From contig NZ_JYOA01000008.1 of NCBI RefSeq assembly GCF_000955805.1, positions 319,380 to 383,379 of the forward strand: a stretch of 64,000 nt of DNA. Reading direction: 5' to 3'. Shown here one piece after another: positions 28,686 to 38,982 of the stretch. Each line of letters starts with the position of its first letter. The stretch's first letter is position 1. The notes beneath the pieces were generated by a model. That model was not told the DNA's origin and ran no database searches. It saw only the letters and a list, made by a program, of their open reading frames with translations. The position numbers were made by a program, and so were the translations under genes. The DNA comes from Pseudomonas sp. 21. GTDB taxonomy: Bacteria; Pseudomonadota; Gammaproteobacteria; Pseudomonadales; Pseudomonadaceae.

Positions 28686-29234
28686 TTACGGCAGCAGGCT
28701 CTTGACGTTGATCGGTTCGGCCTCGTTCTGCGCGGCGCCTTTCGGCTTGCCGGCGATGGCCATGCCGGCAACGCGGTAGAAGTTGTAGTCCGGGTTCTTG
28801 CCGGGGCCGGAGATCAGCAGGTCTTCCTTCTCGTAGACCAGGTCCTGGCGCTTGAACTCGCCCATCTCGAAATCCGGGGTCAGCTGGATCGCGGTGGTCG
28901 GGCAGGCTTCTTCGCACAGGCCGCAGAAGATGCAGCGGGAGAAGTTGATGCGGAAGAACTCGGGGTACCAGCGACCGTCTTCGGCCTCGGCCTTCTGCAG
29001 GGCGATGCAGCCGACCGGGCAGGCTACTGCGCACAGGTTGCACGCTACGCAGCGCTCTTCGCCGTCGGGGTCGCGGGTGAGGACGATACGACCGCGGTAA
29101 CGCGGCGGCAGGTACACGGCCTCTTCCGGGTATTGCAGGGTGTCACGCTTGCGGAAGGCGTGACCGAAGATCATCACCAGGCTGCGCAGCTGGGTGTAGG
29201 TGCCGTGCACCACGTCGAAAATGTATTTGATCAT
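28686..29234 (-). CDS. nuoI: NADH-quinone oxidoreductase subunit I
   Basis: 182 residues, peripheral-arm ferredoxin carrying clusters N6a and N6b. Two CxxCxxCxxxCP motifs: [15 protein letters not shown] and [15 protein letters not shown]. The N-terminal amphipathic segment [16 protein letters not shown] sits at the membrane interface. It passes electrons from NuoG towards NuoB. 11 bases after nuoH. Confidence 0.97.
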   Translation of the reverse strand: MIKYIFDVVHGTYTQLRSLVMIFGHAFRKRDTLQYPEEAVYLPPRYRGRIVLTRDPDGEERCVACNLCAVACPVGCIALQKAEAEDGRWYPEFFRINFSRCIFCGLCEEACPTTAIQLTPDFEMGEFKRQDLVYEKEDLLISGPGKNPDYNFYRVAGMAIAGKPKGAAQNEAEPINVKSLLP

Positions 29235-29245
29235 GGTCCTACTCC

Positions 29246-30250
29246 TTACTGGCTGGCCAGCACGACGGCGCCGGTCACCAGCAGGTTGATCAGGGTCAGC
29301 GGGAGGCAGAACTTCCAGCTGAAGGCCATCACCTGGTCATAGCGCGGGCGTGGGATGGAGGCCCGCAGCAAAATGAACATCATGATGAAGAAGCCGGTTT
29401 TCAGGGCGAACCAGATGAACGGGATCTGCGGCAGGATGTCGAAGGGACCGTGCCAGCCACCGAAGAACAGGGTCGCCAGCAGCGCGGACACCAGCACGAT
29501 GCCGATGTACTCGCCGACGAAGAACATGCCCCATTTCATGCCGGCGTACTCGATGTGGTAACCGTCGGCCAGTTCCTGCTCGGCTTCGGGCTGGTCGAAC
29601 GGGTGACGGTGGGTCACGGCGACGCCGGCGACGAAGAAGGTCATGAAGCCGAAGAACTGCGGAATGATGAACCACACGTGCTGGGCCTGGTATTCGACGA
29701 TGTCGCGCAGGCTGAACGAGCCGACCTGAGCCACGATACCCATCAGCGACAGGGCCAGGAACACCTCGTAGGAGATGGTCTGTGCCGAGGCGCGCAAGGC
29801 ACCGAGCAGGGCGAACTTGTTGTTGCTCGACCAGCCGGCGAACAGCACCGCGTACACGGTCAGGCCGGCCATGGCGAAGAAGAACAGGATGCCGATGTTC
29901 AGGTCCGCCACGCCCCAGGTCGGGGTGATCGGGATGACAGCGAAGGCCACCAGCAGCGCACCCATGGCGATCATGGGCGCGAGGGTGAAGATCATCTTGT
30001 CGGCGAACGGCGGGGTCCAGTCTTCCTTGAAGAACATCTTCAGCATGTCGGCGCCGAGCTGGAAGGCCCCGAAGGGGCCGACCCGGTTCGGACCGTAGCG
30101 GTCCTGCCAGAGGCCGAGCAGACGACGCTCGACCCAGCTGAGCAGCGCGCCGCAGACGACCACGGCGAGCAGGATGACGATGGCCTTGATGACTTCGATG
30201 ATGATGTCGACGACGGTGGGTGTCAGCCAGCTCATGCTCATCAAACTCAT
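29246..30250 (-). CDS. nuoH: NADH-quinone oxidoreductase subunit H
   Basis: 334 residues, forms the quinone chamber with NuoB/D. Marks: [68 protein letters not shown] (conserved acidic loop), [16 protein letters not shown] 30250 is preferred over internal ATGs at 30241 and 30235 because it forms an ATGA overlap with the nuoG stop and has CAGGAGGC about seven bases upstream. Confidence 0.96.
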   Translation of the reverse strand: MSLMSMSWLTPTVVDIIIEVIKAIVILLAVVVCGALLSWVERRLLGLWQDRYGPNRVGPFGAFQLGADMLKMFFKEDWTPPFADKMIFTLAPMIAMGALLVAFAVIPITPTWGVADLNIGILFFFAMAGLTVYAVLFAGWSSNNKFALLGALRASAQTISYEVFLALSLMGIVAQVGSFSLRDIVEYQAQHVWFIIPQFFGFMTFFVAGVAVTHRHPFDQPEAEQELADGYHIEYAGMKWGMFFVGEYIGIVLVSALLATLFFGGWHGPFDILPQIPFIWFALKTGFFIMMFILLRASIPRPRYDQVMAFSWKFCLPLTLINLLVTGAVVLASQ

Positions 30251-32961
30251 TGCGCAGCCTCCTGCAGACCTTCAGCGACGGCGCCGATGACACCGGCGGG
30301 AATGCCTTGCAGACCGATCGGCAGGGCGACCAGGCCGGCGCCGAGCTCTTCGCTCACACGCAGCGGCAGGCGCAGCTCCTGGCCCTTGACGGTCAGGCGA
30401 ATGATCGCGCCTTCGTTGACGCCCAGACGATCAGCCTCGGCCTTGGCCAGGGTGACGTAGGTCTGCGGGATGCGCTCCTGCACCGGAGCGGCTTTCGCGG
30501 AGTTCTCCTCGCTGCCGAACAGGTGATAGAAGGGCACCACCTTGAACTGGCTGGCGGCGGTGTGGAACGGCGCGGGGATCTCGCTGAACCACAGGGTTTC
30601 GCCCTTGGCCTCGATCAGGCGTACGCCCGGATCGCCGGCGCGCAGGTGGCCGCCGACTTCGTCCTGGAACTTGTTCCAGGCCTGCGGAGAGTTCCAGCCC
30701 GGAGACCAGGCGAACGGAATCTGCTGACGCGGTTCGGTGCTGCCGGCGTAGCCTTCCATGGAGAAGGCAAACGCGGAGTCGATATCCTGCGGCTGACGCG
30801 GCTCGCTGACATTGATGTTGGCGCGCATCGAGGTACGCCCGGAGTAGCGGTGCGGTTCACGCGCCAGCTTCAGGCCCTTGATGCGGAACGCAGCGTTCGG
30901 CGCGGCTTCGCGGATGCCGGCCAGTTGCGGCTTGGCGGCGACGACGGCGTCGATCACGTGGTCCAGTTGGGTCCAGTCGACACGCTTGCCCTCGAGGGTG
31001 CTGTGCAGGGCGTGCAGCCAGCGCCAGCCTTCGCGGACCAGGTTGTCGGCGTTGTAGTAGGTCGGATCGTAGACCTGGAAGAAGCGCTGGGCGCGACCTT
31101 CCTGGCTGACCAGGGTGCCATCGCCTTCGGCGAAGCTGGCGGCCGGCAGCAGGACGGTGGCCTTGGCGCTGGTGGCGGTCTGCTGATGGTCGGCGACCAC
31201 GACGATCTTGGCGGCGGCCAGGGCGGCGTCGACCACGGCGGCGTCGGCGCGGCGGTACAGGTCGTTCTCCAGGATCACCACGGCATCGGCGGCGCCGGAG
31301 GTCAGCTGCTGGAGGGCGGCTTCGACGGATTCACCACCGAAGAGGGCCAGCCCCAGGCTGTTGGCTTCCGGGACGACCAGGCTCAGGGAGCCGTTTTTCT
31401 CGCGATTCTTCAGCGCGCTGGCGATGTTGGCCGCGGCTTCGATCAGGGCGTTGCTGCCCAGCGAGGTGCCGGAGATGACCAGCGGACGCTTGGCGGCCAC
31501 CAGAGCATCGGCGATGCGCTGGGCGAGGGCGGCGGCTTCGGCGTCGAGGCCGGCCACGGCCGGGGCGCTCGGGTCGATGGCGTGGGCCACGGCGAAGCCC
31601 AGGCGAGCCAGGTCTTCGGTAGCGGCGTGCACGCACTCGGCAGCGACGTCGTCCAGGCGGGTTTCATCCAGGCTGGCAATGAACAGCGGGTTCATCTCGT
31701 GCTGGGCGATGGTCTTCACCGCGGCGTCGAGCCACGGCTGGATCTTCATCGCGGCGGCCATGTCCTCGCCCTTGCCTTTCACCGACTGGCGCAGGGCCAG
31801 GGCGATACGGGCAGCGGTCTGGGTCAGGTCTTCGCCGAGCACGAATACCGCGTCGTGGTCTTCGATGTCACGGATGGTCGGCACCGGCAGCGGGCCGTCC
31901 TGCATGACTTTCAGTACGAGTTGCAGGCGCTGCAGTTCGTCGGCGGAGATGCCGCTGTAGTAGTTCTGCGCGCCGACCAGTTCGGCCAGGGCGTAGTTGC
32001 TTTCCAGGCTGGCGCGCGGCGAACCGATACCGATGACCTTGCGACCCTTGAGCAGGGCGGCGGTCTGGTCGAGGGCGCCGTCCAGCGAGAGCTTCTGCTT
32101 GCTCAGCATCAGCTGCGGCTGGCGCGGGCGGTCTTCGCGGTTGACGTAGCCGTAGCCGAAGCGGCCGCGGTCGCACAGGAAGTAGTGGTTCACCGAGCCG
32201 TTGTAGCGGTTCTCGATGCGGCGGATTTCACCGTAACGCTCGCCGGGGCTGATGTTGCAGCCGCTGGAGCAGCCATGGCAGATGCTCGGGGCGAACTGCA
32301 TGTCCCACTTGCGGTTGTAGCGCTCGGAGTGGGTCTTGTCGGTGAACACGCCGGTCGGGCAGACCTCGGTCAGGTTGCCGGAGAATTCGCTCTCCAGCAC
32401 ACCGTCCTCGATCCGGCCGAAGTAGACGTTGTCGTGCGCGCCGTAGACGCCCAGGTCGGTGCCGCCGGCGTAGTCCTTGTAGTAACGGACGCAGCGGTAG
32501 CAGGCGATGCAGCGGTTCATCTCGTGGGCGATGAACGGGCCGAGCTCCTGGTTCTGGTGGGTGCGCTTGGTGAAGCGGTACCGGCGCTGGTTGTGGCCGG
32601 TCATCACCGTCATGTCCTGCAGGTGGCAGTGACCGCCTTCCTCGCAGACCGGGCAGTCGTGCGGGTGGTTGGTCATCAGCCATTCGACGACGCTGGCGCG
32701 GAACTGCTTGGCCTCTTCGTCCTCGATGGAAATCCAGGTGTTGTCGGTGGCGGGAGTCATGCAGGACATGACGAGACGACCGCGTTTGTCGTTCTCGTCG
32801 GTGTACTGCTTGACCGCGCACTGGCGGCATGCGCCGACGCTTCCGAGCGCCGGGTGCCAGCAGAAGTAGGGGATGTCGAGACCGAGGGAGAGGCAGGCCT
32901 GCAACAGGTTGTCCGCTCCGTCGACTTCTAACGTCTTGCCGTCTACGTGGATCGTGGCCAT
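30247..32961 (-). CDS. nuoG: NADH-quinone oxidoreductase subunit G
   Basis: 904 residues, largest subunit. N-terminal 2Fe-2S ferredoxin ([17 protein letters not shown] and the MSC that follows), the His-ligated cluster [16 protein letters not shown], a 4Fe-4S pair ([19 protein letters not shown] and the later CPTGVF), then an additional 4Fe-4S site CHGCSSGCN characteristic of the N7 cluster, followed by a molybdopterin-oxidoreductase-like domain without cofactor residues. It is separated from nuoF by an unusual 130-base gap that holds a hairpin. Confidence 0.97.
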   Translation of the reverse strand: MATIHVDGKTLEVDGADNLLQACLSLGLDIPYFCWHPALGSVGACRQCAVKQYTDENDKRGRLVMSCMTPATDNTWISIEDEEAKQFRASVVEWLMTNHPHDCPVCEEGGHCHLQDMTVMTGHNQRRYRFTKRTHQNQELGPFIAHEMNRCIACYRCVRYYKDYAGGTDLGVYGAHDNVYFGRIEDGVLESEFSGNLTEVCPTGVFTDKTHSERYNRKWDMQFAPSICHGCSSGCNISPGERYGEIRRIENRYNGSVNHYFLCDRGRFGYGYVNREDRPRQPQLMLSKQKLSLDGALDQTAALLKGRKVIGIGSPRASLESNYALAELVGAQNYYSGISADELQRLQLVLKVMQDGPLPVPTIRDIEDHDAVFVLGEDLTQTAARIALALRQSVKGKGEDMAAAMKIQPWLDAAVKTIAQHEMNPLFIASLDETRLDDVAAECVHAATEDLARLGFAVAHAIDPSAPAVAGLDAEAAALAQRIADALVAAKRPLVISGTSLGSNALIEAAANIASALKNREKNGSLSLVVPEANSLGLALFGGESVEAALQQLTSGAADAVVILENDLYRRADAAVVDAALAAAKIVVVADHQQTATSAKATVLLPAASFAEGDGTLVSQEGRAQRFFQVYDPTYYNADNLVREGWRWLHALHSTLEGKRVDWTQLDHVIDAVVAAKPQLAGIREAAPNAAFRIKGLKLAREPHRYSGRTSMRANINVSEPRQPQDIDSAFAFSMEGYAGSTEPRQQIPFAWSPGWNSPQAWNKFQDEVGGHLRAGDPGVRLIEAKGETLWFSEIPAPFHTAASQFKVVPFYHLFGSEENSAKAAPVQERIPQTYVTLAKAEADRLGVNEGAIIRLTVKGQELRLPLRVSEELGAGLVALPIGLQGIPAGVIGAVAEGLQEAAQ

Positions 32962-33059
32962 GGGTCTAAGTCTTCGTTGGCCCGTTGTCAGCGGGCGTGG
33001 CTAATAGAAATCACGGTTTCATCGGGCCGGCGGCACGCCGCGGCGCAACAACGAAACAA

Positions 33060-33082
33060 CGCCGGGCGGCTCGCGCCCGGCG
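33060..33082 (-). terminator. Terminator-like hairpin between nuoF and nuoG
   Basis: Perfect 9-bp inverted repeat (33060-33068 CGCCGGGCG, 33074-33082 CGCCCGGCG) eight bases after the nuoF stop, followed on the transcribed strand by the T-rich run TTGTTTCGTTGTT. It probably gives partial termination or a processing site within the operon. Confidence 0.6.
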
Positions 33083-33091
33083 ATCAAAGCA

Positions 33092-34441
33092 TCAAGCGCC
33101 GACGGTCTGCGGTGCTTGTACGGCCTGAGCCTGGCGGGAAATGCCCGCTTCGAACTCGGGACGGAAATACTTCAGTGCGCTGCCCAGCGGCTCGACGGCA
33201 CCCGGTGCGTGGGCACAGAAGGTCTTGCCCGGGCCGAGGAAGTTGACGAGCTGCTCGAGGGTTTCCAGGTCGCCCTGGGCGCCTTCGCCTTTCTCCAGCG
33301 CGCGCAGGACCTTCACGCTCCACGGCAGGCCGTCGCGGCACGGAGTGCACCAGCCGCACGATTCGCGGGCGAAGAACTCTTCCATGTTGCGCAGCAGGGA
33401 AACCATGTTGACGCTGTCGTCCACCGCCATGGCCAGGCCGGTACCCATACGGGTGCCGACCTTGGCGACGCCGCCGGCGTAGAACAGGGCATCCAGGTGT
33501 TCCGGCAGCAGGAAGCCGGTACCGGCGCCGCCCGGCTGCCAGGCCTTGAGCTTGTAGCCGTCGCGCATGCCGCCGGCGTAGTCCTCGAACAGCTCGCGGG
33601 CCGGGAGGCCGAAGGGCAGTTCCCAGATACCGGGGTTCTTCACCTTGCCGGAGAAGCCCATGAGCTTGGTGCCCATGTCTTCGCTGCCCGGACGGGCGAG
33701 ACCCTTGTACCAGTCGACGCCGTGCTCGACGATCGCCGGCACGTTGCACAGGGTCTCGACGTTGTTCACGCAGGTCGGTTTGCCCCAGACGCCAACGGCG
33801 GCGGGGAAGGGAGGCTTGGAGCGCGGGTTGGCGCGGCGACCTTCCAGCGAGTTGATCAGCGCGGTCTCTTCGCCACAGATGTAGCGGCCAGCGCCGGTGT
33901 GGACGAACAGCTCGAAATCGAAGCCGCTGCCGAGGATGTTCTTGCCCAGCAGGCCGGCGGCCTTGGCTTCCTCGATGGCGCGGTTCAGGTTGCGGGCGGC
34001 GTCGACGTACTCGCCGCGCAGGAAGATGTAGCCGCGGTAGGCCTTGAGGGCGCGCGCGGAGATCAGCATGCCTTCCACCAGCAGGTGCGGCAGCTGCTCC
34101 ATGAGCATGCGGTCCTTCCAGGTGTTGGGCTCCATCTCGTCCGCGTTGCACAGCAGGTAGCGGATGTTGAGGGATTCGTCCTTGGGCATCAGGCCCCACT
34201 TCACGCCGGTGGGGAAGCCTGCACCGCCGCGGCCCTTGAGGCCGGAGTCCTTGACGGTCTGGACGATGTCGTCGGTGGCCATCTGCGCCAGCGCCTTGCG
34301 CGCGGCGGCGTAGCCATTCTTCGACTGGTACTCCTCCAGCCAGACCGGGGCGCCGTCGTCACGCAGGCGCCAGGTCAGCGGATGGGTTTCGGCCGCGCGC
34401 GCAGTGCGGTTGGGCGTGCCGTAGGAGGTGAGGCGACTCAT
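33092..34441 (-). CDS. nuoF: NADH-quinone oxidoreductase subunit F
   Basis: 449 residues, binds NADH, FMN and the N3 4Fe-4S cluster. Marks: [14 protein letters not shown] (FMN/NADH site), [33 protein letters not shown], and [12 protein letters not shown] with the later FCAHA cysteine for N3. ATG 34441 (MSRLTSYG) forms a four-base overlap with nuoE; upstream in-frame sequence is shadow of nuoE. Confidence 0.97.
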   Translation of the reverse strand: MSRLTSYGTPNRTARAAETHPLTWRLRDDGAPVWLEEYQSKNGYAAARKALAQMATDDIVQTVKDSGLKGRGGAGFPTGVKWGLMPKDESLNIRYLLCNADEMEPNTWKDRMLMEQLPHLLVEGMLISARALKAYRGYIFLRGEYVDAARNLNRAIEEAKAAGLLGKNILGSGFDFELFVHTGAGRYICGEETALINSLEGRRANPRSKPPFPAAVGVWGKPTCVNNVETLCNVPAIVEHGVDWYKGLARPGSEDMGTKLMGFSGKVKNPGIWELPFGLPARELFEDYAGGMRDGYKLKAWQPGGAGTGFLLPEHLDALFYAGGVAKVGTRMGTGLAMAVDDSVNMVSLLRNMEEFFARESCGWCTPCRDGLPWSVKVLRALEKGEGAQGDLETLEQLVNFLGPGKTFCAHAPGAVEPLGSALKYFRPEFEAGISRQAQAVQAPQTVGA

Positions 34442-34932
34442 GCGTAGGCCTCCAGCAGTTTGGCGACGCCGTCGGGACGCAGGTCGCCGAAGGTGTCGTC
34501 GTCGATCATCATCGCCGGGGCCTTGTCGCAGTTGCCCAGGCAGCACACCGGCAGCAGGGTGAAGCGGCCGTCTGCAGTGGTCTGGCCAAGGCCGATGCCC
34601 AGCTGCTTCTGGATCTCGCCGACCACGGACTCGTGGCCGCCGATGTAGCAGACCATGCTGTCGCAGACGCGGATGATGTGGCGGCCGACCGGCTGGCGGA
34701 AGATCTGGCTATAGAAGGTAGCCACGCCTTCGACGTCGCTGTCCGGGATGCCGAGGATATCGGCGATCGCCGGGATGGCGCCGTCCGGCACCCAGCCGCG
34801 CTGCTTCTGGACGATCTTCAGGGCTTCGATGGACGCCGCGCGGGAGTCCTCGTAGTGATGCATTTCGTGCTCGATGGCCGAGCGCTCGGTTTCGCTGAGT
34901 TCGAAACGATCAGTCTGGATAAGGGTACTCAT
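34438..34932 (-). CDS. nuoE: NADH-quinone oxidoreductase subunit E
   Basis: 164 residues, thioredoxin-like fold carrying the N1a 2Fe-2S cluster with four cysteines in CDSMVC and [19 protein letters not shown] is a family block. Works with NuoF and NuoG as the dehydrogenase module. Two bases separate it from nuoCD. Confidence 0.97.
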   Translation of the reverse strand: MSTLIQTDRFELSETERSAIEHEMHHYEDSRAASIEALKIVQKQRGWVPDGAIPAIADILGIPDSDVEGVATFYSQIFRQPVGRHIIRVCDSMVCYIGGHESVVGEIQKQLGIGLGQTTADGRFTLLPVCCLGNCDKAPAMMIDDDTFGDLRPDGVAKLLEAYA

Positions 34933-34934
34933 GA

Positions 34935-36716
34935 TCAGCGGTCCACGTCGGCCATAACGAAGTCGATACTGCCCAGATAGGCGATCAGGTCAGCGATCAT
35001 GCTGCCGTTGATCACCGACGGAATCTGCTGCAGGTGCGGGAAGCTGGGCGTCCGGATGCGGGTCCGGTAGCTCATGGTGCTGCCATCGCTCGTCAGGTAG
35101 TAGCTGTTGATGCCCTTGGTCGCTTCCACCATCTGGAAGGCTTCGTTGGCCGGCATGACCGGGCCCCAGGAAACCTGCAGGAAGTGGGTGATCAGGGTTT
35201 CGATGTGCTGCAGCGTGCGCTCTTTGGGCGGCGGCGTGGTCAGCGGGTGATCCGCCTTGTACGGGCCTTCGGGCATGTTCTTCAGGCACTGTTCGATGAT
35301 GCGCAGGCTCTGGCGCATCTCACCCATCTTGACCATGCAGCGGTCGTAGGCGTCGCCGTTGGCCGCCAGCGGTACTTCGAACTCGAAGTTCTCGTAGCCG
35401 GAGTAGGGGCGGGCTTTACGCAGGTCGAAATCACAGCCGGTGGCGCGCAGGCCGGCGCCGGTGGTGCCCCACTCCAGCGCTTCCTTGGTGTTGTACTGGG
35501 CAACGCCGATGGTACGGCCACGCAGGATGCTGTTTTTCAGGGCAGCGGTTTCGTACTCGTCCAGGCGCTTGGGCATCCAGTCGAGGAACTCGCGGACCAG
35601 CTTGTCCCAGCCACGCGGCAGGTCGTGGGCGACGCCGCCGATGCGGTACCAGGCCGGGTGCAGGCGGAAGCCGGTGATGGCTTCGACGACCTTGTAGGCA
35701 CGCTGGCGGTCGGTGAAGGTGAAGAACACCGGGGTCATCGCACCCACGTCCTGGATGTAGGTACCCAGGTAGAGGAGGTGGTTCAGGATGCGGAAGAACT
35801 CCGACATCATGATACGGATGACGTCGACGCGCTGCGGCACCTTGATGCCGGCGAGCTTCTCGACCGAGAGCACGTACGGCAGGTTGTTCATCACGCCGCC
35901 GAGGTAGTCGATACGGTCGGTGTAGGGAATGAAGCTGTGCCAGGACTGACGCTCGGCCATCTTCTCGGCGCCACGGTGGTGGTAGCCGATCTCCGGAACG
36001 CAATCGAGGATTTCTTCACCGTCCAGCTGCAGGATGATGCGGAACGCACCGTGGGCGGACGGGTGGTTCGGGCCGAGGTTGAGGAACATGAAGTCCTCGT
36101 TCTCGCCGTGGCGCTTCATGCCCCAGTCTTCGGGCTTGAAGCGCAGGGCTTCCTGCTCGAGGTCCTGCTTGGCGGCGGACAGCGCGTAGGGATCGAACTC
36201 GGTGGCGCGCGCCGGGTAGTCCTTGCGCAGCGGGTGACCTTCCCAGGTCGGCGGCATCAGCATGCGGGTCAGGTGCGGGTGACCATTGAAGGTGATCCCG
36301 TACATGTCCCAGACCTCACGCTCGTACCAGTTGGCGTTCGGCCAGATACGGGTGGCGGTGGGCACGTTGAGGTCGCCTTCGGACAAGGCCACCTTGATCA
36401 TCACGTCACTGTTACGCTCGAGCGACATCAGGTGGTAGAACACGCTGAAATCGGCGCCCGGCAGGCCGCGACGGTGGGTGCGCAGGCGTTCGTCCACGCC
36501 GTGAAGGTCGTAGAGCATGACGTACGGCTTGGGCACATTGCGCAGGAAGGTGAGGACGTCGATCAGGCGCTCACGGGCAACCCAGAGCACCGGCATGCCG
36601 GTGCGGGTGGCCTGGACGGTGAAGGTCTCGGCGCCAAAGCGGGAATTCAGTTCGACGACGATATCTTGGTCGTCTGCCTTGTAAGGCGGGATGTACAGAG
36701 CGGAGTCTGCATTCAT
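34935..36716 (-). CDS. nuoCD: NADH-quinone oxidoreductase fused subunit C/D
   Basis: 593 residues, the fusion of 30-kDa (about 1-190, ending in [11 protein letters not shown]) and 49-kDa subunits found in many gamma-proteobacteria. The D part has [43 protein letters not shown] and a C-terminal [14 protein letters not shown], framing the quinone-binding site with NuoB. The distance to nuoB is 59 bases. A full-length fusion with no break is seen. Confidence 0.97.
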   Translation of the reverse strand: MNADSALYIPPYKADDQDIVVELNSRFGAETFTVQATRTGMPVLWVARERLIDVLTFLRNVPKPYVMLYDLHGVDERLRTHRRGLPGADFSVFYHLMSLERNSDVMIKVALSEGDLNVPTATRIWPNANWYEREVWDMYGITFNGHPHLTRMLMPPTWEGHPLRKDYPARATEFDPYALSAAKQDLEQEALRFKPEDWGMKRHGENEDFMFLNLGPNHPSAHGAFRIILQLDGEEILDCVPEIGYHHRGAEKMAERQSWHSFIPYTDRIDYLGGVMNNLPYVLSVEKLAGIKVPQRVDVIRIMMSEFFRILNHLLYLGTYIQDVGAMTPVFFTFTDRQRAYKVVEAITGFRLHPAWYRIGGVAHDLPRGWDKLVREFLDWMPKRLDEYETAALKNSILRGRTIGVAQYNTKEALEWGTTGAGLRATGCDFDLRKARPYSGYENFEFEVPLAANGDAYDRCMVKMGEMRQSLRIIEQCLKNMPEGPYKADHPLTTPPPKERTLQHIETLITHFLQVSWGPVMPANEAFQMVEATKGINSYYLTSDGSTMSYRTRIRTPSFPHLQQIPSVINGSMIADLIAYLGSIDFVMADVDR

Positions 36717-36775
36717 AGTCTTTAAGTCACTCGGTCAACGGTGGAGTGAAAGCGGGCCTCTCGTGGAGGGCCGGA

Positions 36776-37453
36776 TCACACTTCGTCGGGGCTGCGCAGG
36801 TTGGTGACCGCAATGCGCTGTTCGCGCTTGAGATCCTTCTGGGCAGGCATGTCGGCGCGATAGACGCCTTGATCGCCTACAACCCAGGACAACGGACGAC
36901 GCTCCTGGCCGATGGATTCCTGCAGCAGCATCAAACCTTGCAGGAACGCCTCCGGGCGGGGCGGGCAGCCGGGGATGTACACGTCCACGGGGAGGAACTT
37001 GTCGACCCCCTGAACGACCGAGTAGATGTCGTACATGCCGCCGGAGTTGGCGCACGACCCCATCGAGATCACCCACTTGGGTTCCAGCATCTGCTCGTAC
37101 AGGCGCTGGATGACCGGAGCCATCTTGATGAAGCAGGTGCCAGCGATGACCATGAAGTCAGCCTGGCGCGGCGATGCACGGATCACTTCGGCGCCGAAAC
37201 GGGCGATGTCGTGCGGCGCGGTGAACGCCGTGGTCATCTCCACGTAGCAGCAGGACAGCCCGAAGTTGTACGGCCACAGGGAGTTCTTGCGACCCCAGTT
37301 CACCGCACCGTTGAGAACATCCTCGAGCTTGCCCATGAAGATGTTCTTGTGGACCTGCCCTTCGATGAGCGGGTCTTCTACCGTTTCGCGTTCGCCGATC
37401 GGGTACTGATCATTGGGCGCATCCGGATCGATCCGGGTAAGTTTGTATTGCAT
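36776..37453 (-). CDS. nuoB: NADH-quinone oxidoreductase subunit B
   Basis: 225 residues, binds cluster N2, the electron donor to quinone. Cluster cysteines are in [21 protein letters not shown] and [12 protein letters not shown] 37453 (MQYKLTRID) is used; an in-frame TTG two codons earlier lacks support. GAGG is nine bases upstream. Ten bases after nuoA. Confidence 0.97.
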   Translation of the reverse strand: MQYKLTRIDPDAPNDQYPIGERETVEDPLIEGQVHKNIFMGKLEDVLNGAVNWGRKNSLWPYNFGLSCCYVEMTTAFTAPHDIARFGAEVIRASPRQADFMVIAGTCFIKMAPVIQRLYEQMLEPKWVISMGSCANSGGMYDIYSVVQGVDKFLPVDVYIPGCPPRPEAFLQGLMLLQESIGQERRPLSWVVGDQGVYRADMPAQKDLKREQRIAVTNLRSPDEV

Positions 37454-37463
37454 CGCCAAAGCC

Positions 37464-37877
37464 TCATTGTTTTAGCTTCGCCTGCCGTGCGCGACGTGCC
37501 GCCGGCGCCCAATCGAGCGCGCCGATACGCCACAGGTAGACAAGACCTGCCAACAGAATTGCTATGAAAATGGTTGCCTCGATCAGACCTGCCCAACCGC
37601 TTTCACGGACGGACACGGACCAGGCGAAGAGGAAGAGGGCTTCGACGTCGAAGATCACGAAGAGCATCGCGACCAGATAGAATTTTGCCGACAGGCGCAG
37701 GCGGGCGCTGCCGGTAGGAACGATCCCCGATTCGAACGGTTCGTTCTTGCTGCGACCAAATGCCTTACTGCCAAGAAGGCTGGAAACCCCTAGCATGAAG
37801 GCGAGCAGGCCCAGCACTCCTAAAAGGAAGGCGGCGAGTCCCCAGTGTTGAGCTGCAAGTTCAGCTGGATTGGGCAT
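37464..37877 (-). CDS. nuoA: NADH-quinone oxidoreductase subunit A
   Basis: 137 residues with three helices: [41 protein letters not shown] with the conserved acidic FDVE, and [16 protein letters not shown]. The loop [20 protein letters not shown] is typical. First gene of the operon, with AAGGAG about seven bases before the ATG and a long AT-rich upstream region. Confidence 0.97.
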   Translation of the reverse strand: MPNPAELAAQHWGLAAFLLGVLGLLAFMLGVSSLLGSKAFGRSKNEPFESGIVPTGSARLRLSAKFYLVAMLFVIFDVEALFLFAWSVSVRESGWAGLIEATIFIAILLAGLVYLWRIGALDWAPAARRARQAKLKQ

Positions 37878-37990
37878 GCCGATACTCCTTCCTACAAATA
37901 ACGATTGTCTTGGGTTTCGGGCGCAACGCCCGACTACTGCGAACCCGACAACTCAAGGATAGTGAGCTAAGGGTTCAGGTCATCTTTCCA

Positions 37991-38019
37991 ATTTTATGCC
38001 CAAAGCCTTCAGCAAGTAA
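37991..38019 (-). promoter_or_regulatory. Candidate nuoA promoter
   Basis: On the minus strand TTACTT (38019-38014), 17 bases, TAAAAT (37996-37991). The -10 is good (5 of 6), the -35 weak (2 of 6), as for an activator-dependent promoter. The leader would be about 110 bases. Confidence 0.35.
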
Positions 38020-38053
38020 ATTTTTCCAACACAAACAGATGCTTCTATTTCGG

Positions 38054-38068
38054 GCAAAAGGCTTTTGC
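38054..38068. promoter_or_regulatory. Operator-like dyad GCAAAAG-G-CTTTTGC
   Basis: Perfect 7-bp half-sites around a single central base, about 35 bases upstream of the candidate nuoA -35. The spacing is right for an activator or repressor site. The regulator is not recognised. Confidence 0.4.
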
Positions 38069-38182
38069 ATTTCCTGTAGCGCCCTGTTTGTGCGGCTCTG
38101 GATGCCTAGTGTGACGGCACTTCGGCTTTGGTCGAATAGTACTTTCGAGGTATTTGTCCGCAATAAATCGGCAGCTTTCAGA

Positions 38183-38197
38183 TGATAAATATTATCA
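38183..38197. promoter_or_regulatory. Fur-box-like palindrome
   Basis: TGATAAATATTATCA agrees with the 7-1-7 Fur consensus TGATAAT-N-ATTATCA at 13 of the 14 defined positions and sits in AT-rich sequence. It is about 306 bases upstream of nuoA and 120 bases past the thioesterase stop. Confidence 0.5.
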
Positions 38198-38318
38198 TTT
38201 GCAGTGTCGTATATCCGTAACTTTACTACATATAAGCGGCGCGTCTTTTATTTCGCCTGGTATCCGACTTCGAATTATCCCTCTGTGAACTCGTTGGTCG
38301 CCCCCGCTTCCGGGTGGT

Positions 38319-38822
38319 TCAATTTCCCTTGAGAATCCACGCCCAGTGCATCTCGCAGCGCACCGGTTCGGATCCGGAATCGTCCAGAAGGGTCACCTGG
38401 ATCAGTGCTTCGCCTCGATCTTCTTCCCGCAAGGTGCGGCGCTGTTCCGGCGTCAGCGTGGCGATGGCCCGCAGGCTGCCGCTGGCCCGGCGCAGGTAGT
38501 CCACCTTGAGGGTCTTGATCAGCGGCAGCTTGTGATCCGGCAGGTTCATGCCAACCATGCAGCCGCTGGCTGATTCGGCCAGCAGCGCCATGGCAGCGGC
38601 GTGGACGCCGCCGATGTGATTGCGGGTACGGCGGTGGTTGGCCAGGCTCATGCGCACCTCGCTGTCGGTGAGCTTCTGGATGCGCACGCCAGCCGTGCCG
38701 GCGAAGCGCACCTGGGAGCAGAACAGGCGGCTGAGCAGCGGTTCGTGCAGGCGACGCGGCAGGCGCTGGATGAGGTGGGCGGCGAGGGCGAGGCGGGTGC
38801 GCTTGGGCATGGACGTTTCCAT
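38319..38822 (-). CDS. Hotdog-fold thioesterase-like protein (DUF4442 type)
   Basis: 167 residues. After a basic N-terminus (RLALAAHLIQRLPRRL), the core has SLANHRRTRNHIGGVHAAAMALLAESASGCMVGM and LPLIKTLKVDYLRRASG, the hotdog pattern with N-H-GGVHAAAMA in place of a PaaI HGG motif. Acyl-CoA or acyl-ACP hydrolysis is likely but unproven. ATG 38810 (MPKRTRL) is an equally good start, since GGAA lies before it and 38822 has no clear ribosome site. Stands alone between the nuo upstream region and the aceA terminator. Confidence 0.8.
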   Translation of the reverse strand: METSMPKRTRLALAAHLIQRLPRRLHEPLLSRLFCSQVRFAGTAGVRIQKLTDSEVRMSLANHRRTRNHIGGVHAAAMALLAESASGCMVGMNLPDHKLPLIKTLKVDYLRRASGSLRAIATLTPEQRRTLREEDRGEALIQVTLLDDSGSEPVRCEMHWAWILKGN

Positions 38823-38920
38823 TCATATAAAGGAAACGCGAGGCTGGCATGTCGAGGCGAGCCTGCCCTTGGCGGGCGGGGTGAGGGTGTCTGGCGGTTC
38901 GGCCAAGCGTAAAAAGCAAA

Positions 38921-38940
38921 ACCCCGGCCGAGGCCGGGGT
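38921..38940 (-). terminator. Rho-independent terminator of aceA
   Basis: ACCCCGGCC / GGCCGGGGT (38921-38929, 38932-38940), followed on the minus strand by TTTGCTTTTT. It lies about 43 bases after the aceA stop. Confidence 0.88.
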
Positions 38941-38982
38941 CTTGTGGAGCCTGCCAGCCCCGAGGGGCCGGTGAGCCAGTTC

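Larger units (their letters stand above)
37878..38318 (-). other. Long AT-rich nuo upstream region, no gene
   Basis: About 440 bases, clearly lower in GC than the rest of the window. No frame in it has coding character. It holds a candidate nuoA promoter (37991-38019), a 15-base dyad (38054-38068) and a Fur-box-like palindrome (38183-38197), listed separately. Confidence 0.7.

Noticed and set aside
30220-32931. 903-codon frame antisense to nuoG
   Set aside because: Same shadow effect; nuoG on the other strand has all its cluster cysteines.
37910-38185. 91-codon plus-strand frame upstream of nuoA
   Set aside because: No ribosome site, non-coding composition, and it overlaps promoter-like elements.
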